Positions 1 through 9,357 of a stretch of 64,000 nt of DNA are shown here, one piece after another (the stretch's first letter is position 1; each line of letters starts with the position of its first letter). Source of the stretch: Tannerella forsythia (GTDB lineage Bacteria > Bacteroidota > Bacteroidia > Bacteroidales > Tannerellaceae); NCBI RefSeq assembly GCF_001006485.1, contig NZ_JUET01000054.1, forward strand, positions 1 to 64,000. Reading direction: 5' to 3'. Below the pieces are notes generated by a model. It made no database searches. It worked only from the letters and a program-made list of their open reading frames with translations, and was not told where the DNA came from. The position numbers were made by a program, and so were the translations under genes.

Positions 1-106
<106 letters not shown>

Positions 107-128
107 TTTTTAGGTATTATTTTTTTTC

Positions 129-170
129 AAGAAGGAGCATTTTCCAATGAGAAAGTGCTCCTTCTTTTTG
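129..170 (+). terminator. Rho-independent terminator of the rRNA operon
   Basis: An 11-bp perfect stem (AAGAAGGAGCA at 129-139 with TGCTCCTTCTT at 156-166) is followed by a T run. It lies just after the 5S gene on the same strand, as expected for the end of an rRNA operon. Confidence 0.85.
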
Positions 171-380
171 CATGGTATACTTCTGTCACGGGGATATTCT
201 AACGGGTGCAAGTCCTTAAGCCGCCCTGATAACGAGATTACTTGTTCTTCTCATGTTTGGCCCATTGACGCTACTGTAAATAGATGCCCTCTGAAGTAAT
301 CTACTCCAGTTTTGTCTATTTGTTCATTGTGCAGTAAATATCGTCTTTCGCTGTATGAGGATCATTGATTATGTTATCAT

Positions 381-2021
381 CTACTTATATCCTTCGTTCT
401 GTTTCAATTTTCCGTTCGATTTGGTGATCTGCTCCGAAGGATAAGGAAATACGATCATGTGTTCCTTATAGCTGCCTTTATTGGCATAATCGGAGTAATA
501 CGTCACTTCGAAAGTCGATTTCGGATTGGCGCGGTCGGCGTATTTTCGGATGCGTGGACGGGAGTTCAGCTCTTTCACGGCCAGTTCTTTTATTACGGCG
601 TTGGGCGAACGTTGCCACCGTTTCAGATCGTAGAGATGGTCTGTAAATTCGAAAGCCAGTTCGCAGCGCCGCTCGTGATACAGCTCGGCCATGGTTGGCG
701 TAGCGGCAAGAGGCGTCAGCCTGGAACGTACACGGATACGGTTAAGGTCTGCTTTTGCTTCTTCCGCCCGGTTTGTCATCAGATACGCTTCGGCACGGAA
801 GAGGAGCATTTCGGCAAAACGTATGATCGGGAAGTTCACGCGTACCGTAGGCCAGTCGCCATTCGAACACACGTAGCCGTTCTCGACAGGATTGGCGTGT
901 TTGAACGGGTCCATGTACTTGTTGATCATGAACCCCGATTCGATATCGGAGGTGGAGAAGAACCGACGTTTTTCACCCCAGAACTCAAATTCCTGATTGT
1001 ATTCGAGGATGGAACGTACGAGACGGTCGTTTCCGGGGCCGTCTTTGAGCATCAGCTCGTAGATGTCGTACGAGGGCTTGTTCTGTCCCCAGCCGTTGTA
1101 TTTACCCCATCCTTTGTTTTCGAGCACGACCCCGGGAAATTCGCTCCCGCCCCCCTTGGCTCCGCCGGTCGAAGGAATCGACCAGAGGTATTCGGCATTC
1201 CAGAAGTCGGCGAAATCGGACGAGAAGACTTCGGCGAATGTTTTGGCCAGATTGCGCCCGTAATCTTTTTCGAGCAGATTGACCATGCTGATCACGTTGT
1301 TCCACTGCGTTTGATCCCACGTAGCCCAATAGGCGTACACCTTCGCTTTGTAAGCGACGGCCGCGGCCTGATGCGCACGTCCTCTGTCTTCTTCGCCGTA
1401 GGCTTCGAACCTCGGCAGGTACTTGATCGCCTGATCCATATCGTCGATGATATACTTGTAATTGTCGATCACCGACGGCTGTTGCGTGGGGATGGATTGA
1501 TCATATCCTTCCGGGAAATCTTCGTATCGCACGAACGGAACACCCTGCTTGTCGGTACCGTAACGATAAGCCATGTAAAAATGTCCCATGCCTCGCATAA
1601 AGTAAGCCTCTCCCAGGCTGCGCGTTTCGATGGCTGTCAGGGCTACTTTCTGCTGTTTGTTCAGCAGCTTCTGAACAACCCAGTTGGAGCGGGAAATGAT
1701 CGTATAGAATGCTTCAAAGTTCCAGCGCAGCGGGCCTTCGTCACCCGTATAAGCCAATGTGGCGAGCGTGTTATAGCCTCGTGTGCGCCCCCATACGATA
1801 TCGCAGGCGGCTCCCTGCTCCCAGAATAAATCACGCCCGAAGGTCTCTTCCCAGTGAATCGGTATGTAGAGCGCGGTAATGGCGTCGATGGCTTGTTGAT
1901 CGTTCGTAAAATACTGCTCGTCGGTCACGCTTCCTTCGGGCTGAACGTCTAAAAAATCACTGCACGCGCCTAACATAAGGAACGGCAGGATCAAGGCAAA
2001 TCGATATTTTTTCAGTTTCAT
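381..2021 (-). CDS. RagB/SusD family nutrient uptake outer membrane lipoprotein
   Basis: This 546-residue protein has a lipoprotein signal peptide ending in a lipobox (LGAC, Cys20) followed by the SusD-type start SDFLDVQPEGSVTDEQYF. SusD proteins are outer-membrane surface lipoproteins built of TPR-like helices. They form the lid on a SusC TonB-dependent channel and help capture glycans or peptides. Length and the C-terminal region (RRCELAFEFTDHLYDLKRW) fit the family. The gene starts 33 nt after the SusC-like gene and is certainly its partner. No glycoside hydrolase or sigma/anti-sigma pair is adjacent, so the substrate cannot be told. Confidence 0.93.
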   Translation of the reverse strand: MKLKKYRFALILPFLMLGACSDFLDVQPEGSVTDEQYFTNDQQAIDAITALYIPIHWEETFGRDLFWEQGAACDIVWGRTRGYNTLATLAYTGDEGPLRWNFEAFYTIISRSNWVVQKLLNKQQKVALTAIETRSLGEAYFMRGMGHFYMAYRYGTDKQGVPFVRYEDFPEGYDQSIPTQQPSVIDNYKYIIDDMDQAIKYLPRFEAYGEEDRGRAHQAAAVAYKAKVYAYWATWDQTQWNNVISMVNLLEKDYGRNLAKTFAEVFSSDFADFWNAEYLWSIPSTGGAKGGGSEFPGVVLENKGWGKYNGWGQNKPSYDIYELMLKDGPGNDRLVRSILEYNQEFEFWGEKRRFFSTSDIESGFMINKYMDPFKHANPVENGYVCSNGDWPTVRVNFPIIRFAEMLLFRAEAYLMTNRAEEAKADLNRIRVRSRLTPLAATPTMAELYHERRCELAFEFTDHLYDLKRWQRSPNAVIKELAVKELNSRPRIRKYADRANPKSTFEVTYYSDYANKGSYKEHMIVFPYPSEQITKSNGKLKQNEGYK

Positions 2022-2054
2022 GTTCTTCTTCTTTATTTTGATGAATACAATAGA

Positions 2055-5000
2055 TTAATATGTAAGTTGTATACCCAAAGACAGCACACGCGAAAGCGGG
2101 TATTTCAGCGCGTCGTATCCTCCGGTTTCCGGGTCCATACCCGAATATCGGGTGAAAGTGTATAAGTTCTCACCGCTGAGATAGAGGGAGAGCCGGCTGT
2201 TCGATCGGTCGGCAAAGCAGGATTTGCGTAACATATCGGTCAGATCGTAGGCTACGGTCACGTTTTTAATTCGCAGGTAAGAGGCGTCTTCGAGATACCA
2301 GTCCGAAGGGGTCGTGAAATTACCGTTCGGGTCGGCTTTCGAGAGACGGGGAATCTTCGACGACGTGTTGTTCGGACTCCATGCGTCGAGGATGGTGTTC
2401 TGGCGGTTAAAATTCCCTTCCACATCGCCCAACAACATGTATTTGGCCATGTACAACGATTGTGCTCCGCCGACGCCTTGCAACATGGCGCTGACCGAAA
2501 GTTTTTTGTACGAGCATCCCATCGAAAGGGCAAACGTCGTTTCAGGCATCGCATTACCGCAGTATTGGCGGTCTTTGTCGTTGATCACCCCGTCGCCGTT
2601 GGCATCGACGAATTTCAAATCGCCGGCCACGGCATTCGGCTGAATACGTTTTCCGTTTTTATCGACATACGCTGCGGCTTCGGCATCGCTCTGAAAAATA
2701 CCGTCTGTCTTAATCACATAATACGAGTCCAACGGTTCTCCTTCGGCCGTCTGATACATATAAGGCACATTTCTGAAACTGCCCTCTCCGGTCCATACGC
2801 CGGGCGTGCCGTCGGCGTTTTTAACACCGATGTCCGAAACCCAATTCTTCAAGTAAGCGAAGTTGCCTGAAATGAAATACGAAAAATCCTTCCCGATGCG
2901 GTCGTTCCACGAAGCCTGTATCTCAAACCCCCGGTTACGTACCTCTCCCTGATTCACGAGCATGGGATTCAGACCGATGGTTTGCGGCCAGTTCATCGTC
3001 TGTTTCTGAATCAGGTTATACGTGCGTTTGCTGAAGTAATCGACAGCCAACGACAAACGTTCGTTGAACATGTCGATATCCATACCGAAGTCCGTCTGTT
3101 CCGAGGTCTCCCACGTAAGGTGTCGGTTCAAAGCATCTCCTTTATAAATGGCCGTGCCCCATGCTCCTCCGACGGTTGTTCCGTACTGCCCGCCCTCGTT
3201 CGACGGATTTTCCTTTTTCGATAGAATGGCGGCTTTATAATTGTAACCGATCGATCCCAAATTACCGACCCGTCCCCACGAAGCGCGGAGTTTGAGCAGG
3301 TTAAACCGGTCGCTCTTCGGGAAGAATTTTTCGTTCGAGATTTTCCACGCAGCCGTGAAAGCCGGAAAATCGCCGTAATTGTTCTCTTTCGGCAGACGGC
3401 CGGCATAGTCGCGACGCCACGAACCGGTGACAAAATACCGGTCGTTGAACGAATAGGCCAGACGTGAGATCAGTGAGACGTTGGCATCCGGCCCTTCCAG
3501 CTTATCGCCTGCGGTGATGGTCTCGGCATAAGCCAGATATTGCAGGGGCTTCGATTCGTTGGCAAACGTCCTTCCTTCTACTTCGAGCCTTCTATTTTCG
3601 TAATGATCGGCCGTGGTCGAAAGCAGGCCGCTTACGGTATGCTCACCGAAGGTGTTATCGTACGTCAGCGTATTTTCCGTTTTCCACGCATCGGTGCGAT
3701 AGGTGCTTTCCGAAAGCGTGTTCGTGTTGCTCGGTTTGCCGACTTCTTTCCGGCGAGGAGTGAAATTCTTGTATAAGTTGTTTTCTACATTATACGTAAA
3801 ACGGCTGGTGAATTTTAATCCTTCGACGATGTTGGTGATGTCGAGTGCCGTTGTCGTCCATACGTCGCTCGTCTTGTTGTAATTCGTCTCGGCGATCAGC
3901 GAGCGCACCGGATTGATGACGTCGCCGTGAATGTCCGGATAACTCGAACCGTATTTGGCAATGTATTCGGGGTCTTCCGTCGTAGTACCCCCGAACGAAC
4001 CGGTGAGGGGATTATAGACTGTGGCGCTTCGAGGCATATAAATGGCCGAAAGGATGACTCCGGAATAAGCGCTCGAGGTGTTGGTTCCCCGGCTCGAAGA
4101 ATTTTTCCATACGAAGTCTTCGCTGATCGAAACCCATTTATTCAGTTTATACGTTCCGTTGTAACGCAGTCCGACCGAGTTGTTGTAGGTGTTCAGTAAC
4201 ACGCCGTTGTCGACGTTCGAAGAGAATGAAATGCGATTCGTGAAATCGTCCGTCCCGACATTCAGCGAGATGTTGTGCCGTTGATACGAAGCGGTGCGGA
4301 AAATCTCGTCCATCCAGTCGGTACGTGTCGTACCGACCCACGGGTTTTTGGCGGTATCCCACCCGGTCGGGATCGACAGTTTGGCCTGGGTGTATGACGT
4401 TTGTCTCATCCGAATCTGCTCTTCGGCCGTAAGCGACTGCGGCAGGTTCATGGCTTGGCGTATTCCCAAGATACCCTCGTACGAGATGCTCGGTTTGCCT
4501 TTCTTCGCTTTCTTCGTCGTGACCAGCACGACTCCACCGGCGCCCGACTGCGCTCCGTAAATAGCCGCCGAAGCGGCGTCCTTCAGTACCACAATCGATT
4601 CGATGTCGCTCATCGAAGCGACAGGAGCACCGGGCACACCGTCTACGACCCAAAGCACACGGTCGCCATTCTGCGACCCTTGTCCGCGAATCACAATATG
4701 CGGGCTTGAGGTCGGATCTCCTCCGTTCGCCGTAATCGTGACACCGGCCAGTTGTCCCTGCAACATGCTTTCAGTCGATGTGACCGGGCGCGTGACCAGC
4801 TTTTCGGTGTTGCTGATAATCCCGACTGAGGCCGACAGGTCCTGCTTCCGCGCGTTCGTTCCGTAACCCAGAACGACAACCTCATTCAACATCTTCGTAT
4901 CTTCGACGAGTACGATGTCGAGTTGAGTCCGGTCTCCGACAGGTACGGACTGCGATAGAAACCCGATATACGAAATCTCCAGTACGGCATTCGGCGGTAC

Positions 5001-5258
5001 TTCGATCGAGAAGTTTCCGTCATAGTCCGACGTCGTTCCCGTGTTGGTACCCTTGAGAAGGATATTCACACCGACCATGCCTTCTCCAAGCTCGTCTTTG
5101 ATCGTTCCGGTGATCTTTCGGACGCTCTGCTGCTGAGCTGCGCCTGTAAACTCCGGATTACTTCCATACGTTGTTACTTCTGCCGACAAATTGCCGCCGA
5201 GAAATAACATGGAAGAGAATAAAAGGATTCTGATCCTTGTTCCATTCGTTTTTCTCAT
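2055..5258 (-). CDS. SusC/RagA family TonB-linked outer membrane protein
   Basis: This 1067-residue protein has an N-terminal signal peptide. A carboxypeptidase-regulatory-like domain follows (about residues 45-125, ITGTIKDELGEGMVGVNILLKG), then a TonB-box region, a plug domain with the family text VIRGQGSQNGDRVLWVVDG, and a C-terminal 22-strand type beta-barrel ending in a hydrophobic residue pattern (LSLGIQLTY). SusC proteins are energised by TonB-ExbBD and import oligosaccharides or peptides together with SusD. It is transcribed before its SusD partner. The ATG overlaps by 4 nt (ATGA) the stop of a small upstream reading frame. No clear TAnnTTTG promoter is visible in the 90 bases upstream. 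Confidence 0.95.
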   Translation of the reverse strand: MRKTNGTRIRILLFSSMLFLGGNLSAEVTTYGSNPEFTGAAQQQSVRKITGTIKDELGEGMVGVNILLKGTNTGTTSDYDGNFSIEVPPNAVLEISYIGFLSQSVPVGDRTQLDIVLVEDTKMLNEVVVLGYGTNARKQDLSASVGIISNTEKLVTRPVTSTESMLQGQLAGVTITANGGDPTSSPHIVIRGQGSQNGDRVLWVVDGVPGAPVASMSDIESIVVLKDAASAAIYGAQSGAGGVVLVTTKKAKKGKPSISYEGILGIRQAMNLPQSLTAEEQIRMRQTSYTQAKLSIPTGWDTAKNPWVGTTRTDWMDEIFRTASYQRHNISLNVGTDDFTNRISFSSNVDNGVLLNTYNNSVGLRYNGTYKLNKWVSISEDFVWKNSSSRGTNTSSAYSGVILSAIYMPRSATVYNPLTGSFGGTTTEDPEYIAKYGSSYPDIHGDVINPVRSLIAETNYNKTSDVWTTTALDITNIVEGLKFTSRFTYNVENNLYKNFTPRRKEVGKPSNTNTLSESTYRTDAWKTENTLTYDNTFGEHTVSGLLSTTADHYENRRLEVEGRTFANESKPLQYLAYAETITAGDKLEGPDANVSLISRLAYSFNDRYFVTGSWRRDYAGRLPKENNYGDFPAFTAAWKISNEKFFPKSDRFNLLKLRASWGRVGNLGSIGYNYKAAILSKKENPSNEGGQYGTTVGGAWGTAIYKGDALNRHLTWETSEQTDFGMDIDMFNERLSLAVDYFSKRTYNLIQKQTMNWPQTIGLNPMLVNQGEVRNRGFEIQASWNDRIGKDFSYFISGNFAYLKNWVSDIGVKNADGTPGVWTGEGSFRNVPYMYQTAEGEPLDSYYVIKTDGIFQSDAEAAAYVDKNGKRIQPNAVAGDLKFVDANGDGVINDKDRQYCGNAMPETTFALSMGCSYKKLSVSAMLQGVGGAQSLYMAKYMLLGDVEGNFNRQNTILDAWSPNNTSSKIPRLSKADPNGNFTTPSDWYLEDASYLRIKNVTVAYDLTDMLRKSCFADRSNSRLSLYLSGENLYTFTRYSGMDPETGGYDALKYPLSRVLSLGIQLTY

Positions 5259-5551
5259 ACTTTTACTGCTTTAAAATGATTGTTTGTTGAATCTTTTATA
5301 TCATAATGTTTGTATAGACCGTATTTCGAGAAAAAGACAGACGCTTTCCGTTCGGGCCGTTTCTGCCAAACTACAAGCCTTTCTCTGTCGGGTGTGCGCT
5401 CTCGGGCTGTCCGAACTGGTATATCGGGGTTCTTCTTCATGGTATTCCTGATATTCATGTGTCGGAGTTCGGATTTACCCCCTACCTTCCAGCGCAGCAT
5501 ATCGTCGTCTTGGGTAAGAGAGGTATCCGATTCCGCCACAAACTTACGCAT
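5255..5551 (-). CDS. Possible small hypothetical protein upstream of SusC
   Basis: A 98-codon open frame ends in an ATGA overlap with the SusC-like start, as a translationally coupled gene would. The product is strongly charged (RTARERTPDRERLVVWQKRPERK) with no signal peptide or membrane segment, and I recognise no family. It could be an unusually open SusC leader rather than a gene. The tight junction is the only argument for coding. Confidence 0.25.
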   Translation of the reverse strand: MRKFVAESDTSLTQDDDMLRWKVGGKSELRHMNIRNTMKKNPDIPVRTARERTPDRERLVVWQKRPERKASVFFSKYGLYKHYDIKDSTNNHFKAVKV

Positions 5552-5630
5552 CGTTTTTTAATTATAAAAACAGATGAGAGAAAAAATAAGCTGTCCGGTC
5601 TCCGATAGATATAGAGCGGTAATCAAAAAG

Positions 5631-5661
5631 TTGCTTTTTGTATTCATACTCTTTATCTTTG
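5631..5661 (+). promoter_or_regulatory. Bacteroidetes promoter for yaaA
   Basis: TTG at 5631-5633 is separated by 20 nt from TATCTTTG (5654-5661), matching the Bacteroidetes -33/-7 consensus. It lies 38 nt before the yaaA start. Confidence 0.7.
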
Positions 5662-5698
5662 CCTCAAAAAGAATAGGAACTTCTCTAAATGATGATAT

Positions 5699-6460
5699 AT
5701 GCAAATTGTTTTATCTCCTGCCAAATTAATGGATTTTGACGGCGCCGACGATTCGGTCAAGGCTATCGACCCGCTTTTTACCGATAAGACGGCCGAACTG
5801 GTGGCGGTCTGTCGCGAAATGTCGGTCGATGAGATCGCCGCGTCGATGAATATCAATCCGCAGATGGCGCACGACGTGTTCGGCTATTTTCAGACGTTCG
5901 ACCTGCCCGTTGCGCCTCGCCGCGCCGCTGCTCTGGCCTATAACGGTATTGCCTACAAGGGACTTAATGCGCATGACTTCTCGGCAGATGATTTTGCTTT
6001 TGCCCAGCAACATCTGAATATCCTCTCGGGACTGTACGGCATCATCCGTCCGATGGACGCGATACGTCCTTACCGACTCGAATTTCAGCGAAAAATCGTT
6101 CCCGAAGGATATAAAAGTCTGTACGATTTCTGGGGCGATACGCTTAATGCATACCTCGCGTCGAAGTTAGCGCACGACGAACGTGTCATCATCAATGTGG
6201 CCTCGCAGGAATATGGAAAGGTGGTTCGTAAGAACAAGCTTCCGCAGGGCACAAGAATCATCGATATCCGTTTTTTGCAACATGAGACAAACGGCTTCCG
6301 GCAGGTTGTCGTGCATGCCAAAAAGGCGCGCGGACTGATGGCGCGGTTCATCATCAAGAACAGACTTACGAAGTATCAAGACGTGCAGGCGTTCGACAGC
6401 GAGGGCTATTTCTTTTATCCCGACCTCTCGAAAGAGGATGAGTGGGTATTTGTCCGATAA
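5699..6460 (+). CDS. yaaA: Peroxide stress protein YaaA (DUF328 family)
   Basis: The protein is 253 residues, the usual length for YaaA. It begins with the family hallmark MQIVLSPAKLMDF and contains the conserved YNGIAYKGL segment and the C-terminal FFYPDLSKEDEWVF. In Escherichia coli, YaaA is induced through OxyR and lowers free intracellular iron during peroxide stress. It is a cytoplasmic DNA-binding fold protein of uncertain biochemistry. Here it stands alone with its own promoter and is divergent from the SusC/SusD pair. Confidence 0.93.
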   Translation: MQIVLSPAKLMDFDGADDSVKAIDPLFTDKTAELVAVCREMSVDEIAASMNINPQMAHDVFGYFQTFDLPVAPRRAAALAYNGIAYKGLNAHDFSADDFAFAQQHLNILSGLYGIIRPMDAIRPYRLEFQRKIVPEGYKSLYDFWGDTLNAYLASKLAHDERVIINVASQEYGKVVRKNKLPQGTRIIDIRFLQHETNGFRQVVVHAKKARGLMARFIIKNRLTKYQDVQAFDSEGYFFYPDLSKEDEWVFVR

Positions 6461-6550
6461 AACGCGTGAAAGCGATCGGGATAATACAATTAAAAAGAAT
6501 TAAATATGCCTAAACAATGGTCTGAGTGGGTAGAAACAAAAAATATATGA

Positions 6551-6558
6551 TACATTTG
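6551..6558 (+). promoter_or_regulatory. Promoter -7 box for the YtxH-like gene
   Basis: TACATTTG matches TAnnTTTG and lies 31 nt before the ATG at 6590. No convincing -33 TTTG is seen at the right distance. Confidence 0.45.
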
Positions 6559-6589
6559 TAGGAGTATTAATTTCAAAATTTTAAAAGCT

Positions 6590-6925
6590 ATGTGTAATAA
6601 TGCAGGAAAAACAGTCGTATCATTTTTAGTAGGCGCTATGCTGGGAGCAGGAATGGGTATTCTTTTTGCTCCGGATGAAGGAACGAAAACACGTAAGAAA
6701 ATAAAAAAATCGTTTGACGATACCTCCGATAATATCAAACACAGTGTGGAGGATTTCAGCAAAAACCTTAAAGCAAAGGTGAAAGAGCTTAAAGGTTCAT
6801 TGGAAGAAAATATTGAAACGTTGTTCTCTCACTCCAGCTACAAAGCCGATGAGGCGATTGAAGTGCTGGAGAAGAAGCTTGAGCAATTGAAAAAGGAAGC
6901 AGCGAAACTTCAGAATCAGAAGTAA
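6590..6925 (+). CDS. YtxH domain-containing small protein
   Basis: This 111-residue protein has a glycine-rich hydrophobic N-terminal segment (about residues 8-30, VSFLVGAMLGAGMGILFAPDEGTKTRKKI). That is the YtxH pattern: one membrane-associated helix followed by the APxxGxxxRKK motif. The rest is a long charged helix likely to form a coiled coil. YtxH proteins are small general-stress proteins of unknown mechanism. It is a monocistronic gene between yaaA and the convergent LarA-like gene. Confidence 0.8.
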   Translation: MCNNAGKTVVSFLVGAMLGAGMGILFAPDEGTKTRKKIKKSFDDTSDNIKHSVEDFSKNLKAKVKELKGSLEENIETLFSHSSYKADEAIEVLEKKLEQLKKEAAKLQNQK

Positions 6926-6946
6926 GAAAAAACACCGAAAAAAAAA

Positions 6947-8218
6947 TCAGGTCTTTTCAAATCTTTTCCGATAGGCCCAAAGCCCGAGCGCGGGATTGGA
7001 GATGTAGTAGATTTCTTCGCCGTCGACGGTGTTCCAGCCTTCGCGCAGGGTGTGCGGGTGATATTTTCGCATCATGGCGTCGAGGTCGGCATACCCGAAG
7101 CCTACGCTCTCGATTTCGCGGCGTGTCAGGTGTCCGGGGCAGTAGGTGATGCGGAATCGTCCTTCCGATGTGCCATGAATCAGATGGGCTGCTACGCCAA
7201 GCGCCTGTCGCAGCTCTTCGTTTTCTTCGACATGCCGCAGCACTTGCGGCGTGGCGACGTAGCCGTACCGGCGGATCAGCGTGTCGTTGTCCGCGTCTTC
7301 GCCGAACTGCCGTACACCGGGGGCGAGGATGATCAGTTCGCCGCCGTCGGCCATGGCCATGCGCGTGCGATAGATGCTTTTGTTGCCGACCCACGTACTG
7401 CGAAACTCTTCGGGATCGAGATAAACGACGGCTTTGTGTATCTCACGGTCGAGCATGGTGAAGTTTGTTTGTAACGAGAGGGCTGCAGCTTTCTCAAAGC
7501 ATTCGGCATCGTTGCCTGCAAAGAGCCCGCGCATTTGCAGACCGTCATTTCCGGCCGAAATAACGGTTTGCAGATAGACGACCGGCAGATGGCGGATGAA
7601 ATGTTCGGAGGCGTAGTTGAGCACGCGGCGCACGGGGGTGTGGGTACGTCCCATGATTCGCTCCATACCGTATGCCGCGCCGATAAAGTGGCTCTTGTGG
7701 ATGCCTTCACTCCCCCCTATACCGACGAAGAGGTTCTTGTTGTAGTTCGCCATCCCGATCACTTCGTGCGGCACCACCTGCCCGATGGAAAGGATCAGGT
7801 CGTACCCGCCTTCGAGGAGCATGCGGTTCACCTGCATGGGCATGGGATAGTGGGCTACGCCGCCCGATACCTCGCCGACGTAGTCGGCCGGCACGGTACC
7901 GACATGCACGACACCGTTGCGCCAGTCATGCACGCGAAAGAGCGACCGGGGGATGCCGGGGAACATTTTTTCGATCTCCCCGTCCGTCATTGGAAAATGC
8001 GTCCCGATGGCGGGAAGAATATCCGTCAGGTGTTCGCCGTAATACTCGTAGATGTAGCGTGTCAGTTCCCCCGCCCGTGAGTGGAAGCGGGTAAAGTCGG
8101 GTGGGATGGCCAATACCTTGCGTCGCTCGCCCAGTCGGTCGAGGATCGAAAACACGGCTTTCCTCAGTTCGTCATGGCCGAATGCTTTGTCCGGCGCTCC
8201 CTGTTCATAGTAGATCAT
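6947..8218 (-). CDS. LarA-like nickel-dependent racemase/epimerase (DUF2088 family)
   Basis: The 423-residue protein is assigned a start at MIYYEQGAPDK (8218). A longer open frame continues upstream into the kinase gene with arginine-rich, non-family sequence, so it is not used. The lactate-racemase pattern is intact: GTHFPMT (His74) and VPHEVIG (His151) match the two catalytic histidines, and Lys161 (NYNK) and His174 (GIHKSHF) match the ligands of the nickel-pincer cofactor. LarA enzymes racemise or epimerise alpha-hydroxy acids and need LarB, LarC and LarE to make the cofactor, none of which is in this window. The gene follows a KDG-type kinase and an SDR oxidoreductase on the same strand, so a sugar-acid substrate is more likely than lactate. 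That substrate is inference. Confidence 0.85.
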   Translation of the reverse strand: MIYYEQGAPDKAFGHDELRKAVFSILDRLGERRKVLAIPPDFTRFHSRAGELTRYIYEYYGEHLTDILPAIGTHFPMTDGEIEKMFPGIPRSLFRVHDWRNGVVHVGTVPADYVGEVSGGVAHYPMPMQVNRMLLEGGYDLILSIGQVVPHEVIGMANYNKNLFVGIGGSEGIHKSHFIGAAYGMERIMGRTHTPVRRVLNYASEHFIRHLPVVYLQTVISAGNDGLQMRGLFAGNDAECFEKAAALSLQTNFTMLDREIHKAVVYLDPEEFRSTWVGNKSIYRTRMAMADGGELIILAPGVRQFGEDADNDTLIRRYGYVATPQVLRHVEENEELRQALGVAAHLIHGTSEGRFRITYCPGHLTRREIESVGFGYADLDAMMRKYHPHTLREGWNTVDGEEIYYISNPALGLWAYRKRFEKT

Positions 8219-8256
8219 CGTTTGTGCTGTTTGAAAAACTTGCGGCCGCGGCCGGT

Positions 8257-9324
8257 TTATCGCATCACTCGTGCGTTTCCTTCCCAGATGCTCCATACCT
8301 GTGCTTCGTCGGCCGGTTGGGCATAGTCGGTAAGTGAAGTTACGGCCAGTGCGCCGGTAGCCCATCCGAAGCGTATCCACTGTCGCGGCTCCCAATTTCG
8401 GAGGATGCCGTAGAGCAGACCTCCTACAAAGCCGTCGCCTCCGCCGATACGGTCGAGCACCCGGATCGGAAGCGGCTCGACGCAGTGCCACTCATCGCCC
8501 GCGAGCATGATAGCGCCCCACAGATGATGGTTCGCGTCCGACACTTCGCGCAAGGTCGTCGCGAAAACCGAGGCGCTGGAAAACGTTCGCTTCACGTTCC
8601 GGATCATTTCTTTGAAACGCTCCGTTTTGGCTTCGATATTTTTTCCTCCGGTCTCCGGCCCGTCGATACCGAGGCAGAGTTGAAAGTCTTCTTCATTACC
8701 TGCGATGATGTCGGCCACGGAGGCGATCCGGGCGAAGACGTCGCGCAGCGCTCGCTCGCGTCCTTCCCAGAACGAGGCGCGGTAATTCAGATCGAACGAG
8801 ATCCGTGTGCCGTGCTGTTTGGCCGTGCGTGCCAGCTCGAGGCAAAATTCGCCCGTTTGGTCCGAGAGTGCCGCGATCAGTCCTGAAAGGTGGAGCATCT
8901 CCACGCCTTCACGCCCGAACAGACGGTCGAGGTCGAAATCGCGCACGTTCAGCGTGCGGCCTACTTCGCCGCTCCGGTCGTTCCACACGCGCGGCCCCCG
9001 CGCGCCGAAACCGCTGTCGGCCATATTGATCTGATGACGCAAGCCCCACGGCCCGCCCTGTGGCACTTCGCGCCCTTCGCAGGCGATGCCGCGGCTGCGC
9101 AGATCGGCTTTGATAAATTGTGCCACGGGGCTGCCTTCGACGAACGTCGTCAGCGCTTTGACCGGCAGTCCGAGCGATGCGGCCACCGTCGCCACGTTCG
9201 TTTCGGCGCTCGTAGCCTGCATCAACATGGAGTGGCTCGTATGAAACGGCTGTCCCTGCGCAGTGGGTGTCAGTCGCACCCCCATGCTCGTCGGTACGAC
9301 GAGCGACCATTGTTTTTTTGTCAT
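8257..9324 (-). CDS. kdgK: PfkB-family sugar kinase, probably 2-dehydro-3-deoxygluconokinase
   Basis: A 355-residue ribokinase-fold protein. The C-terminal signature DRIGGGDGFVGGLLYG (Asp297 as catalytic base; the usual GAGD here reads GGGD) defines the PfkB family, and SFDLNYRASFWEG is typical of 2-keto-3-deoxygluconate kinases. The expected reaction is ATP-dependent phosphorylation of KDG to KDPG in hexuronate breakdown in the cytoplasm. It lies 33 nt downstream of an SDR resembling mannonate oxidoreductase and 38 nt upstream of the LarA-like gene, so the three probably form one operon. No KDPG aldolase is present in the window. Another ketose-acid kinase specificity is possible. Confidence 0.82.
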   Translation of the reverse strand: MTKKQWSLVVPTSMGVRLTPTAQGQPFHTSHSMLMQATSAETNVATVAASLGLPVKALTTFVEGSPVAQFIKADLRSRGIACEGREVPQGGPWGLRHQINMADSGFGARGPRVWNDRSGEVGRTLNVRDFDLDRLFGREGVEMLHLSGLIAALSDQTGEFCLELARTAKQHGTRISFDLNYRASFWEGRERALRDVFARIASVADIIAGNEEDFQLCLGIDGPETGGKNIEAKTERFKEMIRNVKRTFSSASVFATTLREVSDANHHLWGAIMLAGDEWHCVEPLPIRVLDRIGGGDGFVGGLLYGILRNWEPRQWIRFGWATGALAVTSLTDYAQPADEAQVWSIWEGNARVMR

Positions 9325-9357
9325 GATTATATGTATTTTAAAGGTGTATGCGTGCGA

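Noticed and set aside
200-260. Possible group II intron fragment (GGGTGCAAGTCC and GATAACGAGATTAC) after the 5S gene
   Set aside because: Only short suggestive words are present; no maturase, no domain V and no boundaries are visible in 171-380.
459-1829. Long plus-strand open frame opposite the SusD gene
   Set aside because: It is antisense to a clear SusD protein, with no family text; long antisense frames are common in this GC range.
6947-8491. A 514-codon version of the LarA-like gene starting inside the kinase gene
   Set aside because: The extra 91 residues are arginine-rich shadow sequence of the kinase gene; the family begins at MIYYEQ (8218).
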